In this document: piece by piece, positions 36,408-46,664 of the stretch | Layout of the letters: each line of letters starts with the position of its first letter | Numbering within the stretch: the stretch's first letter is position 1 | From: Cupriavidus nantongensis | Lineage (GTDB): Bacteria > Pseudomonadota > Gammaproteobacteria > Burkholderiales > Burkholderiaceae | Assembly: GCF_001598055.1 (NCBI RefSeq) | Contig: NZ_CP014844.1 | Coordinates: 992,001 to 1,056,000 of the forward strand | Reading direction: 5' to 3' | DNA: 64,000 bases | Translations under genes and position numbers: made by a program | The notes under the pieces: model-generated | Databases searched by the model: none | What the model was told of the DNA's origin: nothing | What the model saw: only the letters and a program-made list of their open reading frames with translations

Positions 36408-37181
36408 TCAGACTTCAACCACGCAGCACCAGTCGAACGACTTGTTCTCCAGCTCGCCGGTACGGCGGCTGACATAGCCGCGCGGGTTGCACACCACGCG
36501 CGAGTTGTCGACGCAGTAGTCGAAGCTGGTGTGGGTATGGCCGTGGATCCACAGGTCCGCCTGCGCCACCAGGTCGGGCCGGCGCGACAGGAAGCCGCCG
36601 GAGACCAGGTCGTGCGAGAAGCGCGGATCCAGGCTGCCGAGGTCCGGGCCGTGGTGCGTGACCACCACCGTCTTGCCGGCGTAGGGCAGCGCGAGCTGCG
36701 CCTGCAGCCATTCGGACGCGGCCCGGTGGCGTGCCAAGGCGTCCTGCGGCGTGAACTGGCGCATGTGGCCGTCGTCGCCGCGGATCTCGATCAGCCGGTG
36801 GTCGTACATCGCTTTCGCGCACGCCTGCATCGCCTCGTCGCGCCGGTCGGTGCCGAACAGCGTGTAGTCGGTCCACCACGTCGCGCCGATGATGCGCACG
36901 CCGTCGAACTCCGCCACCTCGCCATTGAGCAGCCGCACCCGCGGATGCGCTGCCGCCGCCTCGGCCATCTGCTGGTCCACGGTGTCGAAATTGCTCTCGT
37001 AGTACTCGTGGTTGCCCGGCACATAGACCACCGGCTGGCTGAAGGTGCCGACGGCCCAGTCGATGCCGTCGCGGCCGTTGGCGATGTCGCCGGCCAGGAT
37101 CACCAGGTCGGCATCGCATGCGGGCACGGACTGCGGCAGGTTGTGTTCGATGTGGAGGTCGCTCAGGATGCGTAGCTTCAT
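36408..37181 (-). CDS. Calcineurin-like metallophosphoesterase
   Basis: 257 residues from the ATG at 37181; an upstream frame extension lacks protein character. The five metal-binding blocks are in order: LSDLHIEHN, LAGDIAN, PGNHEYY, VVTHHGPD and IHGHTHTSFDY. These define a dinuclear-metal phosphoesterase. The substrate (nucleotide, phosphoprotein or other) cannot be told. It is a single gene, between the receptor and the tad operon, on the same strand as both. Confidence 0.92.
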   Translation of the reverse strand: MKLRILSDLHIEHNLPQSVPACDADLVILAGDIANGRDGIDWAVGTFSQPVVYVPGNHEYYESNFDTVDQQMAEAAAAHPRVRLLNGEVAEFDGVRIIGATWWTDYTLFGTDRRDEAMQACAKAMYDHRLIEIRGDDGHMRQFTPQDALARHRAASEWLQAQLALPYAGKTVVVTHHGPDLGSLDPRFSHDLVSGGFLSRRPDLVAQADLWIHGHTHTSFDYCVDNSRVVCNPRGYVSRRTGELENKSFDWCCVVEV

Positions 37182-37298
37182 CGGGACTCCAGGCGGGTAG
37201 GGCGCGCGCTGCAATGGCAAGGCGCCGCAAGGGGGATTGCCTGCATTCTTCAGAAGCCAGACCGTCCGGTCAAGCCCCGGGGATTGGCCCGGCAAAGC

Positions 37299-37325
37299 AA
37301 AAAAGCCCGGAACCTGGTTCCGGGC
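37299..37325 (-). terminator. Terminator of the tad operon
   Basis: On the minus strand GCCCGGAAC, loop CAG, GTTCCGGGC followed by TTTTTT. A textbook intrinsic terminator 68 bases after the tadC stop, closing the pilus operon. Confidence 0.9.
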
Positions 37326-37392
37326 AAGTGACTGTCTTGCCGGCATTGCACCGGGAGACAGCCGGGGGAAACTGTCGCGGTTCCCCGGGGGT

Positions 37393-38367
37393 TTATCCTC
37401 CTTGTCCCGCCATGGTCGGCAGCAGCACGCGATAGATCTGGATAAAGGCCGGCCCCAGCAACACCAGCAGCAAGGACGGGAAAATGGTGAAGATCAGCGG
37501 GAACAGCAGCTTCAGCGCAATCTTGGCGGCCTGCTCCTCGGCACGCATGCGGCGCTTGGTGCGCAGCATGTCGGAGAGCACGCGCAGCGACTCGCCCAGG
37601 CTGGTGCCGAAACGGTCGGCCTGGACCAGCATCGACGCAAACTTGTCCACGTCCTCCACGCCAGTACGCAGCGACAGGTTGGTCAGCGCCTTCTCCTTCG
37701 AAAAACCCGAGCGCAGTTCCAGCAGCATCAGCTGCAGTTCATCGGCCAGCACCGGGCAGCGCAGCGCCAGCTCGTCGGCCACGCGCATCAGCGCCGCGTC
37801 CAGGCCGAGACCGGCTTCGACGCAGACGGTCAGCAGGTCGATCACGTCGGGGAATTCTTCGAAGACCGTGCGCTGGCGTTGGGAGACTTTGCGGGCGAGG
37901 ACTAGATTCGGCAGGTAATAGCCAATCGCGCCCAGCACCGCCAGCAGCACGAACATCAGCTGCTGGCTTTGCTGGCCGGGCTGGCTGCTGACGGCCAGCA
38001 GTCCAAGCATCGGCAGGCCGACGGCCAGTACCGTCTTGGCGCCGAAGTACAGCGGCGCCGCGCTTGCACTGCGCCAGCCGGCATTCATGAAACGCACGCG
38101 CAGCTGTGAGTTCTCCCAGCCTTCCTTGGGCAGCGACAGCCGCGATACCGGCTGCGCCCACTTCACCAGCTGTTCGATCAGTGCCTGCTGGCGACCCGAG
38201 TCGGGCTGGAATGGCCCGGCCTGGCCGGCGATCTGCTCGGCCCGACCACGCAGCCGGTGGGGCGCAAGTACATAGAGCACGCCGAACACCGTGCCGAACG
38301 CGGCCACGAAGATCAGCACGAGCACGATCATCTGGTCGCCCTGGAACCCCTGGAAAATCTCTTGCAT
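37393..38367 (-). CDS. tadC: Flp pilus assembly platform protein TadC
   Basis: 324 residues with an N-terminal membrane helix (MIVLVLIFVAAFGTVFGVLYVL) and a type II secretion F domain (FEEFPDVIDLLTVCVEAGLGLDAAL, ELQLMLLELRSGFSKEKAL) flanked by further helices. TadC pairs with TadB to form the inner-membrane platform for the pilus ATPase. Last gene of the tad operon, 75 bases downstream of tadB. Confidence 0.95.
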   Translation of the reverse strand: MQEIFQGFQGDQMIVLVLIFVAAFGTVFGVLYVLAPHRLRGRAEQIAGQAGPFQPDSGRQQALIEQLVKWAQPVSRLSLPKEGWENSQLRVRFMNAGWRSASAAPLYFGAKTVLAVGLPMLGLLAVSSQPGQQSQQLMFVLLAVLGAIGYYLPNLVLARKVSQRQRTVFEEFPDVIDLLTVCVEAGLGLDAALMRVADELALRCPVLADELQLMLLELRSGFSKEKALTNLSLRTGVEDVDKFASMLVQADRFGTSLGESLRVLSDMLRTKRRMRAEEQAAKIALKLLFPLIFTIFPSLLLVLLGPAFIQIYRVLLPTMAGQGG

Positions 38368-38442
38368 GATGGACTCCCGTCAGTATGGCTGTCCAAGCCC
38401 TGCTTCTTCTGGTGCTGCAATGAGGCAATCGCAGTCGGCGTC

Positions 38443-39420
38443 TCAGACCCGGATCCGGATGATCTTGCGCATCCACAGCGCGCCGAAGCTCATCGACACC
38501 AGTGCTCCGCCGATCATGCGCAAGCCCAGCGGGTCTTCCCACAGCACATTCATGAAGCCCGGATTGACTACCAGGATCAGGCCCGCGGTGCAGAAGGGCA
38601 GCAGTCCCAGCACCCATGCCGACATCTTGCCTTCGGCCGACAGCACGCGGATCTTGTCGAACAGCTTCAGGCGTTCGCGCACCATGGTGCCGATCGTGTC
38701 GAGGATCTCGGCAAGGTTGCCGCCGCTTTCGCGCTGAATCAGTACCGCGATGACAAAGTAGCGCAGGTCGGCCACCGGCACGCGCATCGCCAGGTTGGTC
38801 ATGGCTTCGTCCAGCGCCACGCCGTAGTTGATTTCTTCGAAGGTGGTGCGGAACTCCGGACCGATCGGTGCCTTCATCTCCTGCCCGACCATGCTGAGCG
38901 CCCCGCTGAACGAGTGTCCGGCACGCAGGGCGCGGCTGATCATGTCGACTGCATCGGGCAACTGCGCCTCCAGCTGCTTGAGCCGTTTGGCGCGCAGGCG
39001 CATGACATGCAGCAGCGGCAGCATGGCGGTCAGCACCGCGCCCAGCAGCACCATTGAAGCAGGCAGCGGCAGCAGCGGAATCAGCGCGACCGTGCACAGC
39101 ACCACCATTGCGCAATATCCCAGCAACTGCGCCACCGACCATGTGCTGCCGGACTGCTCGAGCCAGCGGTCGAGGGCGCCGATGCGCGGCACCCGCATCA
39201 GCCACTGCTGCATGCGCGGCGAGTCGGCCAGCATGCGTTTCTTCAGGATCGAGAGTTGCTCGGCCCCGACGTGCCCGCCTGCCGACAGCGCTCGCAGCCG
39301 CGCTTCGATGCGCTTGGCCGCGGGACCATGGGCATTGTTCCACCACAGGTAGACGCCCTCGACGCAAAGCACCACGGCGACGAACAGCAGGATGCCGAAG
39401 GCGTAGAAGATCGTGCTCAT
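38443..39420 (-). CDS. tadB: Flp pilus assembly platform protein TadB
   Basis: 325 residues from the ATG at 39420. N-terminal helix, two central helices (VAQLLGYCAMVVLCTVALIPLL) and the T2SSF domain with LPDAVDMISRALRAGHSFSGAL and QRESGGNLAEILDTI, then C-terminal helices. Inner-membrane partner of TadC; both are moved by the CpaF ATPase. Confidence 0.95.
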   Translation of the reverse strand: MSTIFYAFGILLFVAVVLCVEGVYLWWNNAHGPAAKRIEARLRALSAGGHVGAEQLSILKKRMLADSPRMQQWLMRVPRIGALDRWLEQSGSTWSVAQLLGYCAMVVLCTVALIPLLPLPASMVLLGAVLTAMLPLLHVMRLRAKRLKQLEAQLPDAVDMISRALRAGHSFSGALSMVGQEMKAPIGPEFRTTFEEINYGVALDEAMTNLAMRVPVADLRYFVIAVLIQRESGGNLAEILDTIGTMVRERLKLFDKIRVLSAEGKMSAWVLGLLPFCTAGLILVVNPGFMNVLWEDPLGLRMIGGALVSMSFGALWMRKIIRIRV

Positions 39421-39465
39421 GTGTAGCTCCCCCGGATGGATCGTATTGGTATGTGCCCAGGCCAA

Positions 39466-40836
39466 TCAGACTTCGTAGCGCTTGGCCGGGTCGTAGGTAT
39501 CGTCCGGCAGTCCCACGCCGAACACGCGCAGGCGCTCGGCAAACTTGGGATAGACCCCGGTGGCGCGGAAGTTGCCGCGCACGGTGCCGTCCTTGTCCAC
39601 CCCGGTGCGCTGGAACGTGAAGATCTCCTGCATGTTGATGATGTCGCCCTCCATGCCGGTGATCTCCTGGATGCTGATGATCTTGCGGCGGCCATCGGTC
39701 ATGCGCGCGGCCTGCACGATCACCGTGATGGCCGAGGCGATCTGCTGCCGCATGGCCTTGGCCGGCATGGTCAGGCCCGCCATGCTGACCATGTTTTCCA
39801 GCCGTGTGAGCGCATCGCGCGGCGTGTTGGCGTGGATGGTGGTGAGCGAGCCTTCGTGGCCGGTGTTCATCGCATTGAGCATGTCCAGCGCCTCGCCGCC
39901 GCGCACTTCGCCCAGGATGATGCGGTCCGGGCGCATGCGCAGCGCGTTGCGCACCAGCGCGCGCTGCGTGATCTCGCCCTTGCCTTCGATGTTGGGCGGG
40001 CGCGTTTCCAGGCGCAGCACGTGGGGCTGGCGCAGCTGCAGCTCGGCGGCATCCTCGATCGTGACCACGCGCTCGTCTTCCGGGATAAAGCCCGACAGTA
40101 TGTTCAGCAGCGTGGTCTTGCCGCTGCCGGTGCCGCCCGACACCAGCACGTTGACCTTCGCCTGCGACAGCGCCTGCAGCAGCTGCGCCATCGGCGGCGT
40201 CAGGCTGCGCAGGTTGACCAGGTCCGCCACCTGCAGCGGGTTCACAGCAAAGCGGCGGATCGACAGCAGCGGGCCGTCGATGGCCGAGGGCGGGATGATG
40301 GCGTTGACGCGCGAGCCGTCCGGCAGGCGCGCGTCGACCATCGGGCTGGTCTCGTCGATGCGGCGCCCGACGCGCGACACGATTTTTTCGATCACCTTCA
40401 TCAGGTGTGCGTCGTCGTAGAACAGGACGTCGGTCAGCTCCAGCTTGCCGCGTCGTTCCACGTAGGTCTGGCGCGCGGTGTTGACCAGGATGTCCGACAC
40501 CGTCGGATCCTTCAGCAGCGGCTCGAGCGGGCCGAAGCCGAACATCTCGTCGTAGATCTCGACTGTCAGCTGGCGGCGCTCATTGTCGTTTAGCAGCACC
40601 TTCTGTTCGTCGACGATCAGGTTGACCAGCGCTGTGATCTCCTGGCGCACCTGCTCCTGCGGATAGCGTGCCAGGCGCTCCAGCTCGACGCGGTCGAGCA
40701 CCGTTTCGTGCACGTCGCGCTTGAGTTGGTGGTAGCCGCCCGATACGGAGGCTGCCGAGGTCGCAAACTGGATCGCAGCGTGACCGTTGACGGTGAAGGC
40801 TGGCTCGGCATTGGCCAGTTGTTCTCGGATCGACAT
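39466..40836 (-). CDS. cpaF: Pilus assembly ATPase CpaF/TadA
   Basis: 456 residues from the ATG at 40836 with GAGGAG upstream. VirB11-like secretion ATPase: Walker A GGTGSGKT at 234-241, [12 protein letters not shown] (Asp box), [19 protein letters not shown] (Walker B region) and [12 protein letters not shown] (His box). It forms the hexameric cytoplasmic motor that drives Flp pilus assembly through TadB/TadC. An N-terminal extension in frame lacks a ribosome-binding site. Confidence 0.97.
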   Translation of the reverse strand: MSIREQLANAEPAFTVNGHAAIQFATSAASVSGGYHQLKRDVHETVLDRVELERLARYPQEQVRQEITALVNLIVDEQKVLLNDNERRQLTVEIYDEMFGFGPLEPLLKDPTVSDILVNTARQTYVERRGKLELTDVLFYDDAHLMKVIEKIVSRVGRRIDETSPMVDARLPDGSRVNAIIPPSAIDGPLLSIRRFAVNPLQVADLVNLRSLTPPMAQLLQALSQAKVNVLVSGGTGSGKTTLLNILSGFIPEDERVVTIEDAAELQLRQPHVLRLETRPPNIEGKGEITQRALVRNALRMRPDRIILGEVRGGEALDMLNAMNTGHEGSLTTIHANTPRDALTRLENMVSMAGLTMPAKAMRQQIASAITVIVQAARMTDGRRKIISIQEITGMEGDIINMQEIFTFQRTGVDKDGTVRGNFRATGVYPKFAERLRVFGVGLPDDTYDPAKRYEV

Positions 40837-40895
40837 GATGGACTCCTCGTTGGCGTGCGCGGATGACCGTGGCCGGTCGGCTGCAAGCGGCGAAA

Positions 40896-42089
40896 TCAGG
40901 TGCTCTTCGCGCGCAGCATCAGGCGGCGCAGCGGCGATGCGGTTTCGGTACGGCTGCGCCGCTCGGCCTCGGCCGGCGTGCACAGCTGCGTGGCCATCGA
41001 CTGCAGCGCGCGCGTTATGGCGCTGCGCCGGCTCAGCTTGGCCACCGGCTCGCCGTGGCTGATGGCCTCGTCCACCGCGGCCGGGTCGTCAGGCAGCGTG
41101 AACGCGGCCTTCATGCCGAAGATCTCTTCCATGGTCGCGCGCGGCATCTCGTGCTTGCGGCCGGTGCGGTTGAGCACCAGGCGGACCTTGTCGGCGGGGT
41201 AGTGCAGGGCGCTCAGGATATCGAGCAGCCTGCGTCCCGGACGGCCGAAGGAGATGGCGGGTTCAGCCACCACGCAGATGCGGTCGCTGTGGTCCAGCAC
41301 AGCGATCGACAGCGGGTCGATGCTCTGGCCCAGGTCGAAGATCACGAAGTCGTAGGCTGGCTGCACCACCGAGAGGATCCACTCGAGCTTGTCCTTCTGG
41401 ATCTGGCTGGCCTTGACCGGGTCGGACGCGCCCGCCAGCATGTCGAAGTTGTTGTCGACATGCACCAGGCAGGCCTCGAGGAAGGCGCTGTCCATGCGGT
41501 CGATCTGACTGCAGATCTCGGGCAGCGTCGAGGGCGGGATCTTGTCGCTGACGATATAGGTCAGGTCGCCGAAGTGCCGGTTCAGGTCGACCACCAGCAC
41601 GCGCTTGCCCAGATGCCGCGCCAGCGCGTCGCCCAGGTTGGCTGCGATGAAGCTGGTGCCGGAGCCGCCCTTGCACGAGATCACGGAAATCACCTGCCCG
41701 TTGTCCTGCGCGCGCGGCACGTGCGTGGCTTCGACGCGCCTGAGTGCCTCGGCCAGCTGCGCCTTGTCCAGCGGCCATGGCAGGACGTCGCGGATACCGG
41801 CGCGCATCGCCTTGATCAGCACCTCCGAACTGGGCGCCGGCGTGACCAGGATGCACGGCAACTCGGGATGCTGCTGGCGCAGCAGCTCGACCGCCTGCAT
41901 CTGCTGAGCGCCGATGACGGGCAGCTCCAGTATCAGCAGGTCGGCCATGCGCAGCCGGCTGGCATGCACGGGAAAGCGGCCCAGTCCCTCCTGCAGCGTC
42001 AGGACCTGGAAGTTGCCCACCGCGGCGCTGACCCGGTGGATCTCGGCCAGCCGGTCGGCGTCTTCGGAAACGATCAGAATTCTGAGCAT
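40896..42089 (-). CDS. cpaE: Pilus localisation ATPase CpaE/TadZ
   Basis: 397 residues from the ATG at 42089, preceded by AGGAG; an ATG six codons earlier is also possible. An N-terminal atypical receiver domain ([40 protein letters not shown]) precedes a MinD/ParA-type ATPase ([21 protein letters not shown] deviant Walker [14 protein letters not shown]). TadZ/CpaE proteins place the Tad machine at a cell pole. Confidence 0.93.
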   Translation of the reverse strand: MLRILIVSEDADRLAEIHRVSAAVGNFQVLTLQEGLGRFPVHASRLRMADLLILELPVIGAQQMQAVELLRQQHPELPCILVTPAPSSEVLIKAMRAGIRDVLPWPLDKAQLAEALRRVEATHVPRAQDNGQVISVISCKGGSGTSFIAANLGDALARHLGKRVLVVDLNRHFGDLTYIVSDKIPPSTLPEICSQIDRMDSAFLEACLVHVDNNFDMLAGASDPVKASQIQKDKLEWILSVVQPAYDFVIFDLGQSIDPLSIAVLDHSDRICVVAEPAISFGRPGRRLLDILSALHYPADKVRLVLNRTGRKHEMPRATMEEIFGMKAAFTLPDDPAAVDEAISHGEPVAKLSRRSAITRALQSMATQLCTPAEAERRSRTETASPLRRLMLRAKST

Positions 42090-42112
42090 GGTGTGCTCCT
42101 GGTTCATGCGCG

Positions 42113-42571
42113 CTAGTTGCAGATCTTGCCGCCGGTGGAGGAGTCGAGGCTCTCCCGTGGCAGCGTGGTCGAGAACGGAGGCAGCGACACCGTGATCGGC
42201 ACCACCGGAATAAAGGTCTTGACTGTGACGTCGGTTACGCTGACAGTGACCGAGCGGCAGGTATTGCGCGCCGAATCGTCGTCAGCGTCGCAACCGCTGG
42301 GTTCGAAGGCGACCTGTATGTTGCTGGACTTCAGCAAGGGCATCAGGTGCGTCATCCGGTCCTTGATGGCGGTGTCGGTTACGTCGCACACCACCGCGAT
42401 GCGCGCACCCAGCCGTGTGGCTTCGCCGGCGGTGTTCCAGTAGAACAGCACGCGCGAAAACTCGGCGATGCCGATCAGCAGCATGAAGAAGATGCTTGCG
42501 ACCAGGGCGAATTCGATCGCGGCTGCGCCGCCCTGGCGCGAACGCAAGCGGGGTGGGCGGATCGGGTTCAT
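42113..42571 (-). CDS. tadE: TadE-like pseudopilin (first of two)
   Basis: 152 residues: GGAAAIEFALVASIFFMLLIGIAEFSRVLFYWN is the TadE hallmark, a type IV prepilin-like N-terminus with the conserved Glu, processed by TadV. The remainder is extracytoplasmic with three cysteines. Its ATG overlaps the preceding gene's stop (ATGA). It follows a second TadE-like protein; one may play the TadF role. Confidence 0.92.
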   Translation of the reverse strand: MNPIRPPRLRSRQGGAAAIEFALVASIFFMLLIGIAEFSRVLFYWNTAGEATRLGARIAVVCDVTDTAIKDRMTHLMPLLKSSNIQVAFEPSGCDADDDSARNTCRSVTVSVTDVTVKTFIPVVPITVSLPPFSTTLPRESLDSSTGGKICN

Positions 42572-43077
42572 AGCACCTGCCTCATTACCGTTGCGATATC
42601 GGAGAACGCCAGCGCCCCCACATTGAGATAGCTCTGCATGGGCGAGTAGGTGAAGCCCGAGATCTTCACTTCCACCAGATTAATGGTTCCCGCCGGCGTG
42701 CCGGAGCTGCCCCCGCCTTCGTAGATCGCAACGTTGGCAAACTGCTTGCCGGCGCAACCGGTGGAGTCGACGCGGTCGCAGACCACCACCATGGACGTGC
42801 TGAGGCCTTTCACCAGTACCGTGCCCCCGCAAGTGGTCTTGCCATACACGGCGACACATTTCGCCTGCTCCACCGGGTAATTCGGCTCGCTGGGCGCGTA
42901 TTGCGACAGGAAGCGCGCCGCGTCGCGCGTGGCCTTGGCCAGGGCGTTGTACTGGTAGATGGCGCGCCCGAACTCGGCCACGCCGGTCACCAGCATCAGC
43001 AAGGGCACCAGCACCAGCGCGAACTCCACGGCGACCGCGCCGCGTCGCTTGCACCTGCGTTGCGAGCATCGCTTCAT
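42568..43077 (-). CDS. TadE/TadF-like pseudopilin (second)
   Basis: 169 residues with RRGAVAVEFALVLVPLLMLVTGVAEFGRAIYQYN, the TadE-type hydrophobic N-terminus with Glu, then a region with Cys pairs (KCVAVYGKTTCGG, VVVCDRVDSTGCAGKQ) that could be disulphide bonded. Probably the TadF-like minor pseudopilin of the same machine. Ten bases separate it from the upstream tadG-like gene. Confidence 0.9.
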   Translation of the reverse strand: MKRCSQRRCKRRGAVAVEFALVLVPLLMLVTGVAEFGRAIYQYNALAKATRDAARFLSQYAPSEPNYPVEQAKCVAVYGKTTCGGTVLVKGLSTSMVVVCDRVDSTGCAGKQFANVAIYEGGGSSGTPAGTINLVEVKISGFTYSPMQSYLNVGALAFSDIATVMRQVL

Positions 43078-43086
43078 GATCGGCTC

Positions 43087-44343
43087 CTATTGCACCAGCA
43101 CCGGCACGCGCGGGCCATTGCCCGTGCTGGAACCGGGCACACCCTGGGTCGCGCAAGGGCTGGTCGGGTCCTTCGAATCGCCGAGATACTCGATGTAGGT
43201 CACGTCCTTTGCGCTGGGTTCCTGCATCGGCTGCACCAGCAGCATGCAGGCCCAGGAGGCCACTGTGGCCTGCTTGGACGAGGCCAGCTCGTTGCAGTCC
43301 ACTACCGGCACCTGTACCAGCCTGCGGTCGGCGCCAGCCTGGTGGACCTGCCTGGTCGACGGCGTGCCCTTGGTGACCAGTCCGGCGTTGGCATCGGTCT
43401 GGTACGGCTCGTTGGCGGCGCGCTTCTGGATGAAATCCGGATAGGCGTTGCCGCCGTTGGGCGGGTTCCATGAATTGACGCTGTAGGCATAGCCAGTGAA
43501 GTCGGGGGCACCATGCTCCGGTCCCTTGTAAGATCCGGCATAGAGCCCGAAGCGGGTATTCCATGCGGGTATCAGTGACGAGATGCTGCCCGGCTGTCCG
43601 ACCTTGGACCCCACCACCGGCATATCGCACTGTCCGGAGCCTGCAAGCAGATCCGCCAGCTCGGAGGCACCGCCTCCGGGGGGCGACAGGTCGGCCCAGC
43701 CAAAGCTGCCGGGACCGTATGGATCCTTCTCGTCCTTCGATCTGATCCAGTCGCCGCGGTTGTATGCGGTCCTGACCGGGTTCGCCGTTTGCGGCGTGCA
43801 GACGTAGACCGGAATGGCACAGGCGGTCTGTGCGCTGGTGGTGGTGGCGACCGCCATGGCGTTGACGGTGCTGGGCTGGATATTCATCCCTGGCAGCGCA
43901 TTGAGGACCTGGATGAACCAGTGCGCAATGCCCGTGCGCTCGGCCGTGCATTTGACGTACTTGATCTTGTCGAGCGCGTAGGGAACCTTGTCCTTGGTAT
44001 AGAAGGTGTTGTCAGGAGTATCGCTGTACGAGACGTTGAGGTTCTCGAACATTTCCACGGCCTTGCCCTGGAACAGGGCGGCGTTGCTGGTGCCAGTGGT
44101 CAGGCCGGCGGCCTCGGACACGAGCAGGGGCGTGGCCCCCGTTACATCGCGCGCGGCCGCCAGCGCGCAGGCATCGACGCTGTTCTGCAGCTCGCTCTTG
44201 GTCACATAAAGCTTGCCCAGGTCGAGCGCCAGTCCGACAAAGCCGATCAGCACGGCCAATGACAGCCCCACGATGATGGCCACTGCGCCACGCTGGCGCC
44301 TGCGGCGCGTCAGCGTGGGTCGTGCGAAGCCCGATGCAGACAT
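43087..44343 (-). CDS. tadG: TadG-like pilus assembly protein
   Basis: 418 residues. RQRGAVAIIVGLSLAVLIGFVGLALDLGKLYVTKSELQNSVDACALAAAR in short blocks is the Flp-pilus TadE/G-like N-terminal domain anchoring it in the inner membrane. A large periplasmic part with several Cys follows (TACAIPVYVCTPQTA, YCNELASSK-type region, ACMLLVQPM). The mid-region is Gly/Pro/Asn-rich and lacks an obvious von Willebrand domain. Confidence 0.88.
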   Translation of the reverse strand: MSASGFARPTLTRRRRQRGAVAIIVGLSLAVLIGFVGLALDLGKLYVTKSELQNSVDACALAAARDVTGATPLLVSEAAGLTTGTSNAALFQGKAVEMFENLNVSYSDTPDNTFYTKDKVPYALDKIKYVKCTAERTGIAHWFIQVLNALPGMNIQPSTVNAMAVATTTSAQTACAIPVYVCTPQTANPVRTAYNRGDWIRSKDEKDPYGPGSFGWADLSPPGGGASELADLLAGSGQCDMPVVGSKVGQPGSISSLIPAWNTRFGLYAGSYKGPEHGAPDFTGYAYSVNSWNPPNGGNAYPDFIQKRAANEPYQTDANAGLVTKGTPSTRQVHQAGADRRLVQVPVVDCNELASSKQATVASWACMLLVQPMQEPSAKDVTYIEYLGDSKDPTSPCATQGVPGSSTGNGPRVPVLVQ

Positions 44344-44367
44344 GATCGCCTCCCGCGGTTCCGGTGC

Positions 44368-44703
44368 TCAGCGGCCGCCGCCACCCATGCCCACGCCGCC
44401 ATAGCCGCCGGCGCCGAAATCGATGGTCATCGATGGCGTCCCGCCTTGCTGGCCTTTCGACAGGGAACGGTCGAAGTTCTTCATCGCAGCCACGGCGGTC
44501 TTGCCGTCGGTACCGGTGACGGTCGGCAGGCCCGCCGGCGCGTCGGGATTGATGATCTGCATCTGCGTGACGGTGGCCAGCGCCACGCCGCGCTGGCCGT
44601 CCCATACGGGCGTAGTCGTCATGCAGCCCGACAAGCCCAGGCAGGCCAGGCCGCCCAGCGCCACGACGGTGGCGCCGCGCGTAAGCTTCAGGATCTCGTT
44701 CAT
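44368..44703 (-). CDS. Tad-locus lipoprotein
   Basis: 111 residues. The lipobox LACLGLSGC (cleavage before Cys27) shows a lipoprotein signal. The mature part is short, with GTDGKTAVAAMKNFDRSL and a Gly-rich C-terminus (FGAGGYGGVGMGGGGR). Position between the secretin and tadG suggests a pilotin or a minor outer-membrane component; no family name is certain. Confidence 0.8.
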   Translation of the reverse strand: MNEILKLTRGATVVALGGLACLGLSGCMTTTPVWDGQRGVALATVTQMQIINPDAPAGLPTVTGTDGKTAVAAMKNFDRSLSKGQQGGTPSMTIDFGAGGYGGVGMGGGGR

Positions 44704-44735
44704 GGTCGTTCTCCGGTTCTGCGATTGACGCGGGG

Positions 44736-46598
44736 TCAGTTGCCGCCCGATGCGGTGCGGCTGGCGCTGGCCGCGGCCCTGGCCTGCGCTAGCCGGGCAG
44801 CGGTAGCCTCGATGCGGGCAATGCGCGCGGCGGTGTCTTCAGCTGGTGCCGGCGCCGCCGCACTGCTGCGCGCGTGGGGCGTCGGTGCGGGCAGGGACGG
44901 GCGCGGGCTGGCGGCCGCAGCAGGCTGCGCTGTGGCCGGCGCCGCCTCGTCCAGCGGCCTGCCGGTGGGCACGGCCGAGACCGCGGTGGCCGGCGCGCCT
45001 TCGCTGCGCGGTGCTGCCGGCGGTGCGGCGGGCACTGCGGCCGGCGCGGCGGGCTGCGACGGCGCCGGCGCGGGTTGGGTCGGACGCTTGCCGTCGCCTT
45101 CCATATTGCCCATGAAGTACAGCGACAGCGGGTTGGGCGTGGAGAAGCTGTCGGTCGGCAGCGGGTAGTTGCTGGTCTGCATCGGCTTGACCAGGCGCGG
45201 CGTGATGATGAACACCAGCTCGGACAGGTCCTGCTGGTATTGCGTGCTGCGGAACAGCGTGCCCAGCACCGGCACTTCGCCGGCACCCGGCAGCGCCTTG
45301 AGCGAGCCGCGTGCGCTGTCGGTCAGCAGGCCGCCGATGGCGAAGCTTTCGCCATCGCGCATCTGCACCGTGGTGGAGGCGCGGCGGGTGGTGATCACCG
45401 GCAGGATGGTCTGGCCGGACAGCGTGCCGCCGCGAATGGTGGCGCCCGTGGGCGAGAGTTCGGAAACTTCTGGCGCAACCTTCAGGTGGATGCGTCCGTT
45501 GGCCAGCACCGTGGGCGTGAACTTCAGGCCCACGCCGAACTCTTCTTCCTGCAGCGTGACGGTGCCGGCCCCGTTCAGCACGTTGGCCTGCGCCACCGGG
45601 ATATAGATCTTGCCGCCCGCCAGGAAGCTTGCTTCCTGGCCGCTGATGGTGACGAGGTTTGGCTCTGCCAGTATCTTGACCAGGCTGTCGTTCTTCTGCG
45701 CGTCGATGGCGAACTCGAACGGCCGATTGTTGGCCTTGCTGCCGAAGATGGCCGTGGACGCCCCGGTCAGCAGCGAAGTCACGAGCCCACCGCTCCAGGA
45801 GCCGAAACCGCCTTGCAGATTCACCGCGGAACCGAGCTGGTTCAGCAGCGTCTTGGAGACCTCGGCCACCTTCACTTCCAGCATCACCTGCTGCGGCGTG
45901 TCGACCGACAGCATGTTCAGCACGCTGCCCTTCTTGTTGCCGTCGCCGCCCTGCGCCGCGTTGGCGTAGGCCTGCGCGATCTCCATGGCCTGCTGCGCGG
46001 CTTGCGCGTTGGTGACACTGCCGGTCAGCACGAGGTTGTCGGCAGCGGTGGTCACGCGGATGCCGGGCTCGCCCGGCAGCAACTGGCCGAGCGAGGTCTG
46101 CAGCCCGCCGGCATCGGCGTTGACCACCACGTTGATGATGCTGCAGCTGCCGCTGCGGCCCTGCACGATCATGTTGGTGGTGCCCACGGTGCGGCCCAGC
46201 ACATAGAGCGTCTGCGGCGACACCATGGTGGCCTGCACCACGCCCGGGTTGCCCAGCGTGCGGTTGCGTACCGGCTCCTGCAGCGTGATCAGCTGCGACT
46301 TGCCCACCGGAACCACCACGCTCGATTCACTGCGGATGGCGCCGGTGCAGTTGGGGCCGCGCGCCTCCGCCGAAGTCGCGGCCGGGGCCTGCGCGGCCGG
46401 CGCGGCGGCGCCGGGCGTCATGCTGATGGTCATCTGCATCGGGCCCTGCGGCGCCCTGGCGGCGGCCGGTGCGGTGGCCTTGGTCAGGTTGCCGGCCTCG
46501 ACGGCCGCCTGGGCCGCGGCGGCCACGGGCGTGCACAGGATGGCGGCCAGCACCAGGATGCGGGTGCCGCCTGCGGCGTCGGTTCGTGTCTGGTTCAT
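44736..46598 (-). CDS. rcpA: Tad secretin (RcpA/CpaC)
   Basis: 620 residues. The signal peptide (ILVLAAILCTPVAAAAQAAV) leads into an Ala-rich linker, a CpaC N-domain (VPVGKSQLITLQEPVRNRTLGNPGVVQATMVSPQTL in parts, VTTAADNLVLTGSVTNAQAAQQAMEIA) and the secretin core (VMLEVKVAEVSKTLLNQLG, LAEPNLVTISGQEASFLAGGKIYIP, SELVFIITPRLVKPM). It forms the outer-membrane channel for the pilus. A Pro/Ala-rich tail of roughly 120 residues after the core is unusual. Confidence 0.95.
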   Translation of the reverse strand: MNQTRTDAAGGTRILVLAAILCTPVAAAAQAAVEAGNLTKATAPAAARAPQGPMQMTISMTPGAAAPAAQAPAATSAEARGPNCTGAIRSESSVVVPVGKSQLITLQEPVRNRTLGNPGVVQATMVSPQTLYVLGRTVGTTNMIVQGRSGSCSIINVVVNADAGGLQTSLGQLLPGEPGIRVTTAADNLVLTGSVTNAQAAQQAMEIAQAYANAAQGGDGNKKGSVLNMLSVDTPQQVMLEVKVAEVSKTLLNQLGSAVNLQGGFGSWSGGLVTSLLTGASTAIFGSKANNRPFEFAIDAQKNDSLVKILAEPNLVTISGQEASFLAGGKIYIPVAQANVLNGAGTVTLQEEEFGVGLKFTPTVLANGRIHLKVAPEVSELSPTGATIRGGTLSGQTILPVITTRRASTTVQMRDGESFAIGGLLTDSARGSLKALPGAGEVPVLGTLFRSTQYQQDLSELVFIITPRLVKPMQTSNYPLPTDSFSTPNPLSLYFMGNMEGDGKRPTQPAPAPSQPAAPAAVPAAPPAAPRSEGAPATAVSAVPTGRPLDEAAPATAQPAAAASPRPSLPAPTPHARSSAAAPAPAEDTAARIARIEATAARLAQARAAASASRTASGGN

Positions 46599-46664
46599 TT
46601 TGAATCTCCCCCCGGAGAGGCTGGGTTGCAGCTCAGGATTTCTCGGATGCCATGGTGCCGGCGT

